Shown: positions 16,955 to 25,834, numbered from the stretch's first letter. The stretch is DNA of 64,000 nt from G963662985 sp963662985 (GCA_963662985.1 OY760067.1:744001-808000); one strand, 5' to 3'. Notes: generated by a model from the sequence alone, not told the origin. Translations and numbers: made by a program.

Positions 16955-17446
16955 TTAAAGAATTGAATCCCAAGCGTTTTTTATGCGATGATAAGAATCT
17001 TCTAACGATTCTGGTAAGATGCGGACATCACCAACTGAAGTCATAAAATTGACATCACCATTCCATCTGGGGACAATGTGCATATGGATATGCGCTTCAA
17101 TCCCCGCTCCAGCGGCTGCACCCATATTGATACCTACATTAAAGGCATCTGGGGCATAGGCTTTTTTGAGCGCTATGATGGTTTGGTTGACCATGTTCAT
17201 CATTTCAGTGCGCGTTTCGTTGTCTAAATCATTTAAATCTAAAACATGTTTATAGGGAATCACCATAACATGTCCACTTGTGTATGGGTAACGATTTAAG
17301 ATCATAAAGGCATATTCACCACGATGAACAATCAAGTTTTCAACGGAGTCTTCTTTTTGTGAAACAGCCTCACAAAAAACACAATTTGTGTTGTTCTTTT
17401 TTTCAGTGATATATTTTCTGCGCCAAGACGCAAACATATAATTCAT
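16955..17446 (-). CDS. HIT-family hydrolase (Ap4A phosphorylase/hydrolase-like)
   Basis: The protein has 163 residues. The CVFCEA zinc-like pair is near residue 23, and the HIT triad is at about 118-125 (HIHMHIVPRW). This pattern matches FHIT/Ap4A-type nucleotidyl hydrolases. The family hydrolyses dinucleoside polyphosphates or AMP-X. The SD AAGGAAG precedes the ATG. It runs 93 bp before the response regulator gene on the same strand and is divergent from xseA. The exact substrate is unknown. Confidence 0.9.
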   Translation of the reverse strand: MNYMFASWRRKYITEKKNNTNCVFCEAVSQKEDSVENLIVHRGEYAFMILNRYPYTSGHVMVIPYKHVLDLNDLDNETRTEMMNMVNQTIIALKKAYAPDAFNVGINMGAAAGAGIEAHIHMHIVPRWNGDVNFMTSVGDVRILPESLEDSYHRIKNAWDSIL

Positions 17447-17520
17447 TTTGCTTCCTTTATTTTCTGATAAACCTTATTCTATCACACAAAGAAAAGCACT
17501 TGACTTTAATTTGTTAACCT

Positions 17521-17549
17521 TTGACAGTGGCTTCATATCACGGTATAGT
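17521..17549 (+). promoter_or_regulatory. Consensus promoter just upstream of xseA
   Basis: TTGACA (17521-17526), 17-bp spacer, TATAGT (17544-17549). Transcription should begin about 17556, only a few bases before the ATG at 17560, so the mRNA is nearly leaderless. Confidence 0.75.
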
Positions 17550-17559
17550 TTCAAGAGTT

Positions 17560-18795
17560 ATGTTTGAACAATCCTCTCTATTTTCTATTTCTCAAGATGC
17601 TGTTAGTGTTGGGCAGTTTACTGTACAAATCAAAACAGCGTTAGAGAATAATCAACTTTTTCAAAATGCCTGGGTCAAGGGTGAAATCTCAAATCTCTCA
17701 CAACCTGCCTCAGGACACCTTTATTTCACCTTAAAAGATAGCCAAGCTGCTTTGCGATGTGTGATGTGGCGCTCGCAGGTGGCGCGATTGCTACAAATGC
17801 CAAAAGAAGGCGATGCAGTTGAAGTGAAAGGTTCTGTAACTGTTTATGAAAAGAGTGGACAATATCAATTAGTTACCACTTTGATTCGCCCTGCTGGTGA
17901 AGGAAAACTGTATCAAGCTTTTTTGGAAACCAAACAAAAGCTCGAAAATGAAGGCTTGTTCGATTCGAGCCATAAACGTCCCATCCCCTATTTACCTAAG
18001 ACAATCGGGATTGTGACCTCTGCAACTGGAGCAGCGGTTCGTGATATGTTGCATACGATCGAAAGACGTTATCCATTGGCACGCGTAGTGCTTGCACCTG
18101 CGACAGTGCAGGGAGATGCGGCTGCAAATGAATTGATTGCCGCATTGCAACGTTTGAATGAGGAAGTGCACCCAGATGTGATCTTGATCGGTCGCGGAGG
18201 GGGATCGTTAGAAGATTTGTGGTGCTTTAATGATGAAACGCTGGCTCGAACAATCTATACTTCTGAAGCACCTGTGATCTCTGGTGTGGGCCATGAGACG
18301 GATTTTACGATTGCAGATTTTGTGGCGGATTTACGAGCTCCTACACCAACTGCCGCTGCTGAATTGGCAACCCCAGATCAACAAGAGTTTCTACTTCAGT
18401 TAGATAGTGCTAGTGTCTATTTTGAAGCAATGATCTCTGAAAAAATTGCAGGGCTGCATGTTGATTTAGAGGATCAAAAACGATTGCTTAATTTGCTTTC
18501 TCCTGAAAAACAATTAATATTACATCGTGAGAACCTACGCACACTCTCAGAAACTCAAAAAAGAATGATGCAACAAAGAATAACGAGTTTAGCTCAAGCA
18601 CTTAACCATGCCAAAGAAAGTTTGGAGTTGCTCACTCCTCAAAATGTGCTCAAAAGAGGATATGCGATTGTTTATAAAGAAGGAAACACGATTAGTAGTG
18701 TGAATGAAGCAAGTGTAGATGATAAAATCCAAATTCAGTTCTCCGATGGAAAATTGAATGCAACTGTCAACACAATTGAAACACAAAAGGAATAA
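17560..18795 (+). CDS. xseA: Exonuclease VII large subunit
   Basis: I choose ATG 17560 rather than the TTG at 17521, which belongs to the promoter -35. The protein has 411 residues: an N-terminal OB fold (WVKGEISNLSQPASGHLYFTLKD...), then the catalytic core with TSATGAAVRDMLHTIERRYP, ILIGRGGGSLEDLWCFND and ISGVGHETDFTIADFVADLRAPTPTAAAELA. These are classic XseA motifs. With XseB it degrades single-stranded DNA. It is the first gene of an operon with xseB and mntP: xseB begins 2 bp after its stop, and mntP directly after that. Confidence 0.97.
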   Translation: MFEQSSLFSISQDAVSVGQFTVQIKTALENNQLFQNAWVKGEISNLSQPASGHLYFTLKDSQAALRCVMWRSQVARLLQMPKEGDAVEVKGSVTVYEKSGQYQLVTTLIRPAGEGKLYQAFLETKQKLENEGLFDSSHKRPIPYLPKTIGIVTSATGAAVRDMLHTIERRYPLARVVLAPATVQGDAAANELIAALQRLNEEVHPDVILIGRGGGSLEDLWCFNDETLARTIYTSEAPVISGVGHETDFTIADFVADLRAPTPTAAAELATPDQQEFLLQLDSASVYFEAMISEKIAGLHVDLEDQKRLLNLLSPEKQLILHRENLRTLSETQKRMMQQRITSLAQALNHAKESLELLTPQNVLKRGYAIVYKEGNTISSVNEASVDDKIQIQFSDGKLNATVNTIETQKE

Positions 18796-18797
18796 CT

Positions 18798-18998
18798 ATG
18801 CCGACAAAAGAAATTACTAGCCTTTCATTTGAAGAAGCTTTCGGCGCTTTGCAGGCAATTTTGAAACAAATGGAAGAAGAGAACTTACCATTGTCAGATG
18901 CGCTAGCTTTTTATGAAGAAGGTCAAAAACTAACAGCTCATTGTACTAAACTGCTAGAAGAAGCTGAACTTAAATTAGAAACGCTCAAAGGAAATTAA
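18798..18998 (+). CDS. xseB: Exonuclease VII small subunit
   Basis: A 66-residue protein with the XseB signature: SLSFEEAFGALQAILKQMEEENLPLSDALAFYEEGQKLTAHC. The small subunit forms the helical stalk of exonuclease VII. The gene starts 2 bp after xseA, and its TAA (18996-18998) is immediately followed by the ATG of mntP. Confidence 0.97.
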   Translation: MPTKEITSLSFEEAFGALQAILKQMEEENLPLSDALAFYEEGQKLTAHCTKLLEEAELKLETLKGN

Positions 18999-19583
18999 AT
19001 GTCATTATTCGAAGTTTTAATCCTTGCCATTGGCTTGGCAATGGATTGCTTTTCCGTGTCTCTTTGCGCTGGTGCGGTTGCCCCAATGCAAAGCACTTCC
19101 TATTCACTACGTTTGAGCAGCACTTTTGGCATTTTTCATGTATTTGCCGTTTTAATCGGATGGGCGATTGGCGGTTCAATAGCTAGCTATATAGAGAGAT
19201 TTGATCATTGGGTTGTGTTTATTTTGTTAGGCATTGTAGGCGTTAATATGCTACGCGACGGTTTTAAAAATGAAAAAGTTTGTTTTGATAATGATCCTTC
19301 TAAAGGAAAATTGTTGTTATCCCTTGCATTTGCTACCAGCATTGACGGACTATCAATTGGGATCGGGTTGGCTTTGGTGAGTGTGAATATTTTACAAACC
19401 AGCATTATTATCGGCGCAGTAGTCTTTTTGGTGGCATTGATTGGCGTTTTACTAGGCAAGAAATTAGGAAAAACGTTTGGGAATAAAATGTTATTGGTGG
19501 GCGGAACAATTTTGATCTTAATCGGTTTAAATGTACTCTATCAACACATCGTTGTTAACCCAACTGTATTATCTTCTTTATAG
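18999..19583 (+). CDS. mntP: Manganese efflux pump MntP
   Basis: The 194-residue membrane protein has six predicted helices. It has LAIGLAMDCFSVSLCAGAV (first half) and its repeat LAFATSIDGLSIGIGLAL, each with the conserved Asp that binds Mn2+. The gene starts at the base after the xseB stop, so it is coupled to xseAB; no yybP-ykoY manganese riboswitch is visible before it, in contrast to many mntP genes. Its stop is 2 bp from the convergent nucleotidyltransferase gene, with no terminator between. Confidence 0.92.
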   Translation: MSLFEVLILAIGLAMDCFSVSLCAGAVAPMQSTSYSLRLSSTFGIFHVFAVLIGWAIGGSIASYIERFDHWVVFILLGIVGVNMLRDGFKNEKVCFDNDPSKGKLLLSLAFATSIDGLSIGIGLALVSVNILQTSIIIGAVVFLVALIGVLLGKKLGKTFGNKMLLVGGTILILIGLNVLYQHIVVNPTVLSSL

Positions 19584-19585
19584 AT

Positions 19586-21133
19586 CTATTTTAGTAAAGA
19601 GTTTGCTAGTTGAATGGCTTCATTTTCTGAAGTAATTTCACTTAAAATTTGCGCTTCACGAATTGAATTTAAGATTTCACCAACTTTTGGACCGGGTTTT
19701 AGCCCGGTTTTTCTCATTAATAAACGGCCATCAATCAACACTGGAGGATCAATCCATTCTTGATAATGATTAACCCAAGCATCAAGCAAAACACGACATT
19801 TCTCTAAAAATGTTTGAATTTCAAGAATATTGGGTTGAAAGGATTGTTTCACTAACATCTCTGCAATCGCTAAATAAATGACTGCAAAGCCTGTTTGTTG
19901 TGTGTGTTGATAAAAACGATAGATATCCAAATGTTGCTGCGGACTTTCTTTAACTGTAATCTGAGAGACCATCTGATGACTGCTTAATATTTTTTTCACC
20001 ACCAATTGTTCGGCATTGCTTAAACGGAAGTTTTCCACATCTTCTTTCAATGAATTTAACGATGTGAATAAAGAAAAATATAAAAGATCCTGCATGGTGC
20101 GTTCATCTGAATGAGGGGTTTGCAAAGTCTTTTGTATTTCTTTTAGGAATGGCCTCAGGACGGTATATACCAGACCAATTTTTAAGCGATTTACATCGTT
20201 TTCAGTCGGTTCAAATAGACCAAGTACTTGATCGAGGGCTTCAATTTGTTGAACAAAGGATTGATCAATATGCGCTTCAAATCCTTTTTGTGGGAAGAAA
20301 AGTTGATCTATGCCAAAATGATTTAACAATAAATATGCTGGTTTAAAACGAGAATGTTGAAATAATTTAAAAAATTCATCACGAACACGCTCTTTTGAAG
20401 GATCTGTTGATAAGGAATTTTTATGCGCTTGGATTTCAGAAATAACTTGCGGCATTAACCGAAGTTCGTATTTTAAACTTACTCGGATAGCACGTAGTAT
20501 TCGAATGGGATCCTTGGCTATCGCTGTTGGCGAGCATAAATGAAGTTGTTTTGAGAGTAAGTGGGAAGCTCCTTGCAAAGGATCAATCAAAAATGTCGGT
20601 TGTTTGAGATCTAAGGCAATTGCATTAACCGTAAAATCTCGCTGCACCAAATCTTCTTCAATCGTATCACCTTGAAGGGCAACAAAATCTGCTACTTGTT
20701 TGGTACCTTGCCAATAAAAAATGACGCGGGCAACATCAAATTCTTGATTAACACAGTAATAGGCACCTTCTAGCACATTTGCTACCTTACGAGCAAAGCT
20801 TTGGACATTCCCCGTCATCACAAAATCAAGATCGTGAATGGGCATCTCTTTGAGCATATCTCGAACTGCGCCCCCTACAAGATAGACTTGCATTTCATTA
20901 TTGCATAATGATTGAATTTTAAAGAAATAATCTGGGAGATTTAAGATTGGGAGTGGAGGGATAAAACGCAATTGAGGTTTTTCTCTACGTCGACTAAGGG
21001 CGGCTACTCTTTGTGCTTCTGCTTCCGTAGCCCCTTGACCCACAACCTTGTTGCCGATTATGGCAACCCACATACCACGATAGGCACTGAACTGTTCGTC
21101 TGATGGGTCAAAGGGAGGATTTTTTTGATTCAT
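19586..21133 (-). CDS. CCA/poly(A) polymerase-family nucleotidyltransferase with N-terminal DUF5678-like domain
   Basis: The protein has 515 residues. Residues about 10-50 (FSAYRGMWVAIIGNKVVGQGATEAEAQRVAAL) match the small DUF5678-type domain. The catalytic head follows at about 78-210: VYLVGGAVRDML, HDLDFVM (metal-binding Asp pair), RDFTVNAIALDL, FLIDPLQGA and DPIRILRAIRVSLKYEL. The rest is the helical RNA-binding region of the class II family. It probably adds CCA to tRNAs, as tRNA-Arg here lacks an encoded CCA; poly(A) addition is the alternative. It is the last gene of an operon with tdk and hpt. The N-terminal fusion is unusual. Confidence 0.85.
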   Translation of the reverse strand: MNQKNPPFDPSDEQFSAYRGMWVAIIGNKVVGQGATEAEAQRVAALSRRREKPQLRFIPPLPILNLPDYFFKIQSLCNNEMQVYLVGGAVRDMLKEMPIHDLDFVMTGNVQSFARKVANVLEGAYYCVNQEFDVARVIFYWQGTKQVADFVALQGDTIEEDLVQRDFTVNAIALDLKQPTFLIDPLQGASHLLSKQLHLCSPTAIAKDPIRILRAIRVSLKYELRLMPQVISEIQAHKNSLSTDPSKERVRDEFFKLFQHSRFKPAYLLLNHFGIDQLFFPQKGFEAHIDQSFVQQIEALDQVLGLFEPTENDVNRLKIGLVYTVLRPFLKEIQKTLQTPHSDERTMQDLLYFSLFTSLNSLKEDVENFRLSNAEQLVVKKILSSHQMVSQITVKESPQQHLDIYRFYQHTQQTGFAVIYLAIAEMLVKQSFQPNILEIQTFLEKCRVLLDAWVNHYQEWIDPPVLIDGRLLMRKTGLKPGPKVGEILNSIREAQILSEITSENEAIQLANSLLK

Positions 21134-21164
21134 TCTTTTTTTTCGATTTTACAAAATTCCTTGT

Positions 21165-21731
21165 TTATTCAGGAATAATAAATACATCAGGATTAGCGAC
21201 TCCAATATAAGGTAAGTTGCGATAATATTCGTCAATGTCGAGACCATAACCAAAGACAAATTCATCGGGAATTTGGAAGCCGATATAATCAATTTTGACA
21301 TCTGCGGTGCGGCGCTCGATTTTGTCTAGTAAGGAACAGATCTTTACAGATTTAGGACCACGCATTTCAAGCATATCGACAACTGATTTAACTGTGTTGC
21401 CACTATCTACTATATCTTCTACCAAAATCACATTCTTATCTTTAATATCTGTGCGAAGATCTAAGGTGATGCGGACGGTGCCAGAACTTTCACGTGCGCC
21501 AACACCATAAGAAGAGACGGACATGAAGTCAATCGCGTTGGGTACATCTAGGTGACGCATTAAATCTGTCATAAACATCACACCACCGCGTAAAATACAG
21601 ATTAATAATAATTCTTCCCCGGCATAATCTTCATTTATGATTGCTGCTAACTCTCTGATTCGTTTTTGAAGATCTTCTTCATTTATCAATTTATATTTTA
21701 ATAATTTGTCTAATGCTGGGATATCTGTCAT
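21165..21731 (-). CDS. hpt: Hypoxanthine phosphoribosyltransferase
   Basis: 188 residues. The PRPP-binding motif VILVEDIVDSGNTV (about 98-111) and SVSSYG, with LLICILRGGVMFMTDL, and IGFQIPDEFVFGYGLDIDEYYRNLPYIG in the C-terminus identify Hpt. The enzyme makes IMP/GMP from hypoxanthine or guanine and PRPP. It lies between tdk and the nucleotidyltransferase, 31-32 bp apart on the same strand, forming a nucleotide salvage operon. SD AAAGGA. Confidence 0.95.
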   Translation of the reverse strand: MTDIPALDKLLKYKLINEEDLQKRIRELAAIINEDYAGEELLLICILRGGVMFMTDLMRHLDVPNAIDFMSVSSYGVGARESSGTVRITLDLRTDIKDKNVILVEDIVDSGNTVKSVVDMLEMRGPKSVKICSLLDKIERRTADVKIDYIGFQIPDEFVFGYGLDIDEYYRNLPYIGVANPDVFIIPE

Positions 21732-21763
21732 TTATTTTTAGTCCTTTAATCCATTCTATAAAT

Positions 21764-22339
21764 TTAATCTTTGGGTACTATGTGATGGTCTCGGCAACGT
21801 GCTTCGTACATTTCACTTGCACCCACAATAATAATAGGGTCATTATAATGCGCAGGCTGCCCGTTGACTAGGCGTTGAGAACGAGATGCAAGGTCGCCAC
21901 ATACCATACAAATCGCAGAAAGTTTGGAAACTTGCTCAGCTACTGCCATTAAATTGGGCATAACGCCAAAAGGTTCTCCGGTGAAGGTGAGATCTAGCCC
22001 TGCGATGATGACACGAATGCCACTATCGGCTAACTCGGTGGCAAGATCTAAAATGCCTTCATCAAAAAATTGAACTTCGTCAAAACCAACTACTGTGGTG
22101 TTTGGTTCAATCTTGGCTTTGATCTCATCAGATGATTTAACTGGAATCGCCTCAAATTCTGAGCCTGAGTGAGAACTAATTTTGAAGATGCCACCGTAAC
22201 GATCGTCAATGATTGGTTTGAACACTTGCACGTTTTGTTTGGCTAATTTGGCGCGGAACAATCTGCGGATCAATTCTTCGGTCTTCCCACAATACATGGG
22301 GCCACAAATAACTTCAATACTGCCTTTTGTATGTCTCAT
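21764..22339 (-). CDS. tdk: Thymidine kinase
   Basis: 191 residues, type II thymidine kinase: P-loop GPMYCGKTEEL (about 13-23), VVGFDEVQFFD (Walker B), and the lasso VICMVCGD...CRDH zinc-binding Cys set at the C-terminus. It phosphorylates thymidine for DNA synthesis. The first gene of the tdk-hpt-nucleotidyltransferase operon; SD AGAGG. Confidence 0.95.
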   Translation of the reverse strand: MRHTKGSIEVICGPMYCGKTEELIRRLFRAKLAKQNVQVFKPIIDDRYGGIFKISSHSGSEFEAIPVKSSDEIKAKIEPNTTVVGFDEVQFFDEGILDLATELADSGIRVIIAGLDLTFTGEPFGVMPNLMAVAEQVSKLSAICMVCGDLASRSQRLVNGQPAHYNDPIIIVGASEMYEARCRDHHIVPKD

Positions 22340-22445
22340 ATTACCTCTTCACTCTTCTTGTTTTGTTTCTCTAAGTGTATCTAAAAGTTTGATTGGGTTC
22401 AAGCAACTGAACTTTAAAAAATTTTCATGATTTATAAAAAATAAA

Positions 22446-22476
22446 AAGAGCTTTTATTGGTGGAATAAAAGCTCTT
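22446..22476 (-). terminator. Terminator after the membrane protein gene
   Basis: AAGAGCTTTTATT (22446-22458) pairs with AATAAAAGCTCTT (22464-22476) around GGTGG; on the minus strand a T run follows. This separates the membrane gene from tdk. Confidence 0.85.
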
Positions 22477-22496
22477 GGAGGTGAAACAAATTCTAG

Positions 22497-23183
22497 TTAG
22501 AAATAAATTTGTTGATTCTTGGATTCAGATTTTGCATGCACAGGCGCATTGTTGTTGCGATAGTTTGTGCGAGAATAAGAGGTTGCGGGGGTTTGGGGCA
22601 TTGGTTTGCGATAGACCCGTTGAGATTGGGATGGCTTCTTTTCCGCTTGATCTGCTTTTTTGAAGACAATTTTGTTTTCAGACTTGGTGCCTAGTAAGGC
22701 GTTGGCAGAGAGTGAAAGTGAGCTAATGACCAAGACACGTACAAGCCAGACCATGACGGCAACAAAGACGGGGATGACACGGAGCATGGTTTGATAGGAG
22801 ATGATGGTGGCACCCAAGGAGAGATTGTTGACAAATGCTACAGAGACGCCCCACCAAGTGAGAATTGCGTTCATGATGGCGGCTAAAAGCCATGCTGCGA
22901 ACAAGAACCAAGTTTCTTTGACCATGCCTTTGTTGGATTCAGGGGTGAAAAGTTTGGCAAGACCAGCAAAATCAATGGCACAAAAGGCAAGGGCAAGCAT
23001 GGTGGACCAACGCAGCCCAAGGAATTTCAGATCTCCTAAGATGTCGCGCAAGGCGAAATCTGTGGTGCTGAAGTTGAACACTTCAAAGGCGATAAACGCT
23101 CCGATGATCAAAAGCCCCAATGCTTGGGATCTTTTGTCATTGATCGATTGAGAATTGGTTTGAAACTTGGTGGTGGTGGTCAT
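22497..23183 (-). CDS. Four-helix membrane protein of unknown function, under an SOS-like promoter
   Basis: 228 residues; not recognised. Four hydrophobic segments are at about 21-40, 62-80, 92-112 and 128-160, followed by a 70-residue basic, Ser/Gln/Asn-rich tail in the cytoplasm (or outside, if the last helix is reversed). The SD AAGGAGC precedes the ATG. The promoter (TTGCAT-17-TATAAT on the minus strand) is flanked by two near-perfect GAAC-4-GTTC boxes, and a 9-bp inverted repeat (TTTACTGAA/TTCAGTAAA) brackets both. That layout suggests induction after DNA damage or control by a related regulator. The product could be an SOS-linked membrane factor, but that is inference. Confidence 0.6.
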   Translation of the reverse strand: MTTTTKFQTNSQSINDKRSQALGLLIIGAFIAFEVFNFSTTDFALRDILGDLKFLGLRWSTMLALAFCAIDFAGLAKLFTPESNKGMVKETWFLFAAWLLAAIMNAILTWWGVSVAFVNNLSLGATIISYQTMLRVIPVFVAVMVWLVRVLVISSLSLSANALLGTKSENKIVFKKADQAEKKPSQSQRVYRKPMPQTPATSYSRTNYRNNNAPVHAKSESKNQQIYF

Positions 23184-23196
23184 TTTTTTGCTCCTT

Positions 23197-23248
23197 TTTA
23201 CTGAACATTTGTTTTATTTTCAATATTATAGAACATTTATTCAGTAAA
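23197..23248 (-). promoter_or_regulatory. Promoter with two SOS-like (GAAC-N4-GTTC) boxes
   Basis: On the minus strand: TTGCAT, 17 bp, TATAAT. Read on the minus strand, GAATAAATGTTC lies just upstream of the -10 and AAACAAATGTTC downstream; each has one mismatch to GAAC-N4-GTTC. A 9-bp inverted repeat TTTACTGAA (23197-23205) / TTCAGTAAA (23240-23248) encloses them. Confidence 0.6.
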
Positions 23249-23376
23249 TGCAATATTTCTCTACCAGTATTAATCTTAAAAAATATTAATTTAAATTAGA
23301 ATTAATGGCGAACCAATTGGGAACTTTTAGGGGTATCTGATCGTTCTAATGATAACCCTACAAAAAGGAGATTCAA

Positions 23377-24111
23377 ATGAAAAAAAATATTTTTATTTTT
23401 GCAGTATTATTCGCACTTGTTTTTAGTGCATTTGGTGTGAACACAGCTGTGCAAGCACAAAGTGGTGACACAACTGGTGTGAGAACAATTGAAGTGAATG
23501 GCGAAGCAATCAAGTACAAAGCACCTGATATGGCAACCATCACTTTGGGTGTGCAAACCAATGACAAGACTGCCGCAAATGCTGAAGCAGAAAATTCTGC
23601 GATTATGAATGTGATTTTCGGTAAGTTGGAAGAATTGGGAATTGAGCGTTCTGATATTCAAACATCCAACTTCTACGTTTATCAAAACTACAATTTTGAT
23701 AATGATGGTAATCGTACCAATGTGTATTACAACGTGACTAACACCGTTTCTGTAGTGGTGCGTGACTTGGATAAGTTGGGCGATGTGATTAGCACTGTGT
23801 TGGAAAACGGCGCAAATGATGTGCAAGGGATTACCTATGATCTTTCTAACAAGGAAGAAATTTATGCTGATGTGTTGGAGCAAGCCATTAAAAACGGTAT
23901 GAGCCGCGCAGAAGTGATGGCGAATACGGTGAATGCTGATTTGGGTGAAGTGCTCTCCATTTCTACCGCATTGTATGGTGGTGGGTATACCCTCTCTGGC
24001 GATGTGATGGCAAAAAATGCCTATGGTCTTGGCGGTGGCGGCGGAACCCCTGTTTCTTCTGGTGAGATCGAAATTTCTGTGACTGTTTTGATGAAAGTTG
24101 AGATGAAGTAA
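23377..24111 (+). CDS. SIMPL-domain (DUF541) secreted protein
   Basis: Residues 1-27 are a signal peptide (KKNIFIFAVLFALVFSAFG...AQAQ-type cut). The rest is a SIMPL/DUF541 domain: IEVNGEA..., a long helix with NAEAENSAIMNVIFGKLEELGIERSDIQTSNF, then VSVVVRDLDKLGDVISTVLENGANDVQGITYDLSNKEEIYADVLEQAIKNGM. Members are periplasmic or extracellular, and their role is not settled (stress links have been reported). The end is Gly-rich. The gene has its own SD AAGGAG and a terminator. Confidence 0.85.
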   Translation: MKKNIFIFAVLFALVFSAFGVNTAVQAQSGDTTGVRTIEVNGEAIKYKAPDMATITLGVQTNDKTAANAEAENSAIMNVIFGKLEELGIERSDIQTSNFYVYQNYNFDNDGNRTNVYYNVTNTVSVVVRDLDKLGDVISTVLENGANDVQGITYDLSNKEEIYADVLEQAIKNGMSRAEVMANTVNADLGEVLSISTALYGGGYTLSGDVMAKNAYGLGGGGGTPVSSGEIEISVTVLMKVEMK

Positions 24112-24142
24112 TTTCACTTCATAAAACTAAGTGTTTCAAAAT

Positions 24143-24175
24143 AAAAGCTCTTCAAATTGAAGAGCTTTTTTGTAT
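24143..24175. terminator. Terminator shared by SIMPL gene and rnj
   Basis: AAAAGCTCTTC (24143-24153), loop AAATT, GAAGAGCTTTT (24159-24169), with A and T runs on both sides. Confidence 0.9.
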
Positions 24176-24190
24176 TCCTTTTTATAATGC

Positions 24191-25834
24191 TTAAATTTCT
24201 TGGATGACGGCAAAGACGATTGGTTTGATTCGAATCTCTTTGCTGATGAGGCCTTTGACGGCCCGTTCAACGGTTTTGATGGGATCATCAGGTTGCATGC
24301 GAAGAATTTCTTCGGTTTCGTTGATGATTTTATCCATTAGTTCGGGCATTTCGTCTTGATATTGAAAACCGTGGGTAGTGATTTCTGGCTTGCGGATGGT
24401 GCGCCCACTGGCTTTGTTAATCAATGCACTGACGATGACCACACCGGCGCGGGAGAGGGATTCTCTCTGGCGGATGATGCGAAAATCGGTTTCGCCGACG
24501 CTGGCGCCATCAACGAAGATGTAGCCACCGGGGAGGCGTTCTTTGATTTCCATTTTGCCATTCTCAAACTCAATGATGGTGCCATTCTCAACTTCAGCGA
24601 TGTGATCGCGGGGGATGCCGAGCTCTGCGGCCATGTTGGCGTGTTGACGCAATTGGCGCGCTTCACCATGGATGGGGATGAGATGTTTCGGTTTGACCAG
24701 ATGAATGAGGAATTTAATCTCTTCTTGGCTGGCGTGTCCGGAGACGTGCACGGGCAAGATGGGATCATAGATCATGTTGGCGCCTTTTTGGATGAGGCGG
24801 TTGATGGTGCGGGAGACGGTTTCTTCATTGCCCGGGATGGGATGAGAAGAAAGCACGATGGTATCACCAGGGACAACATCAAACATATTGTTGCGCCCGC
24901 TGGCCAAACGCCCCATGATGGAAGACGGTTCGCCTTGAGAGCCAGTACCCATGATGACGACCTTGGAGGGCGGCATCTCGAGCGCTTTTTCTAAGGAGAC
25001 GATGGTTTTCTTGGGGATTTTGAGATAGCCAAGTTGCATGGCCATCTTGGAGTTTTCTTTCATGGCATAGCCAGCGAAAGCCATTTTGCGGCCGTAGCGC
25101 TGGGCAGCTTTGCCGACCTGCTCCATGCGGGAGATGAGAGAGGCAAAGGTGGCGACAATGATGCGGCCTTCTGCGTTTTTGAAAACGGTGTCGAGGGCGC
25201 CATCGATGACCTTTTCAGAGGGTGTCCAGCCAGGTCGTTCGGCGTTGGTGCTGTCTGCTAAGAGGGCAAGCACGCCACGTTTGGACCATTCTGCCAGTTT
25301 GGCATAGTCTGTGGGCCAATTGTCTACCGGGGTGTGGTCGAATTTGTAGTCCCCAGAGTGGACGATGAGCCCAGCGGGGGTGGTGATGCCAAGGGCGACG
25401 CCATCTGGGATGGAGTGGCAAACATGGCAAAATTCGACGGTGAAATCACCGACAGTGAATGATTCGCCAGCGTTGATGACATTGAGTTGGACTTGTTCCA
25501 ACATGTCTGCTTTGGCGAGTTTTACTTCTAACAAACCAAGTGTGAGGGGTGTGCCGTATATGGGGGCATCTACCACTTCCATCAAATGGCGAATGGAGCC
25601 TGTGTGGTCTTCGTGACCGTGTGTGATTACTACTGCGACTACTTTTTCTTTATTTTCTACAATATAGTTAAAGTCGGGAATGATATAGTCAATCCCGAGC
25701 ATGTCGTTTTCTGGGAACATAATTCCGGAGTCGACGATGAGAATTTGATTATCGTATTCTACGACGGTGCTGTTCTTGCCGACTTCACCAGACCCACCTA
25801 TGGGTATAATTCTTAATTTCTTTGTCATGCTCAT
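24191..25834 (-). CDS. rnj: Ribonuclease J
   Basis: 547 residues. The metallo-beta-lactamase motif THGHEDHTG (H72, H74, D76, H77), GSGEVGKNSTVVEY near the N-terminus, LALLADSTNAERPG and HVSGHASQEEIKFLIHLVKPKHLIPIHGE in the beta-CASP region identify RNase J. It is an endo- and 5' exonuclease for mRNA decay and rRNA processing. The gene is markedly richer in GC than its neighbours. It has no clear SD: two ATGs (25834 and 25828) begin after an A/T-rich stretch. A strong promoter about 300 bp upstream (26143-26171) implies a long leader filled with inverted repeats, so autoregulation by cleavage of its own leader is a fair hypothesis. Confidence 0.93.
   Translation of the reverse strand: MSMTKKLRIIPIGGSGEVGKNSTVVEYDNQILIVDSGIMFPENDMLGIDYIIPDFNYIVENKEKVVAVVITHGHEDHTGSIRHLMEVVDAPIYGTPLTLGLLEVKLAKADMLEQVQLNVINAGESFTVGDFTVEFCHVCHSIPDGVALGITTPAGLIVHSGDYKFDHTPVDNWPTDYAKLAEWSKRGVLALLADSTNAERPGWTPSEKVIDGALDTVFKNAEGRIIVATFASLISRMEQVGKAAQRYGRKMAFAGYAMKENSKMAMQLGYLKIPKKTIVSLEKALEMPPSKVVIMGTGSQGEPSSIMGRLASGRNNMFDVVPGDTIVLSSHPIPGNEETVSRTINRLIQKGANMIYDPILPVHVSGHASQEEIKFLIHLVKPKHLIPIHGEARQLRQHANMAAELGIPRDHIAEVENGTIIEFENGKMEIKERLPGGYIFVDGASVGETDFRIIRQRESLSRAGVVIVSALINKASGRTIRKPEITTHGFQYQDEMPELMDKIINETEEILRMQPDDPIKTVERAVKGLISKEIRIKPIVFAVIQEI

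Noticed and set aside
18785..19000. Manganese riboswitch before mntP
   Set aside because: mntP is coupled directly to xseB with no leader space.
23407..24117. 236-codon antisense frame to the SIMPL gene
   Set aside because: The opposite strand encodes a clear secreted SIMPL protein. The antisense frame is His/Ile-rich and lacks start signals.
24356..24994. 212-codon open frame on the plus strand inside rnj
   Set aside because: It is the complement of a real, motif-rich gene in a GC-rich stretch, where spurious long frames are expected. It has no SD and no recognisable domain.
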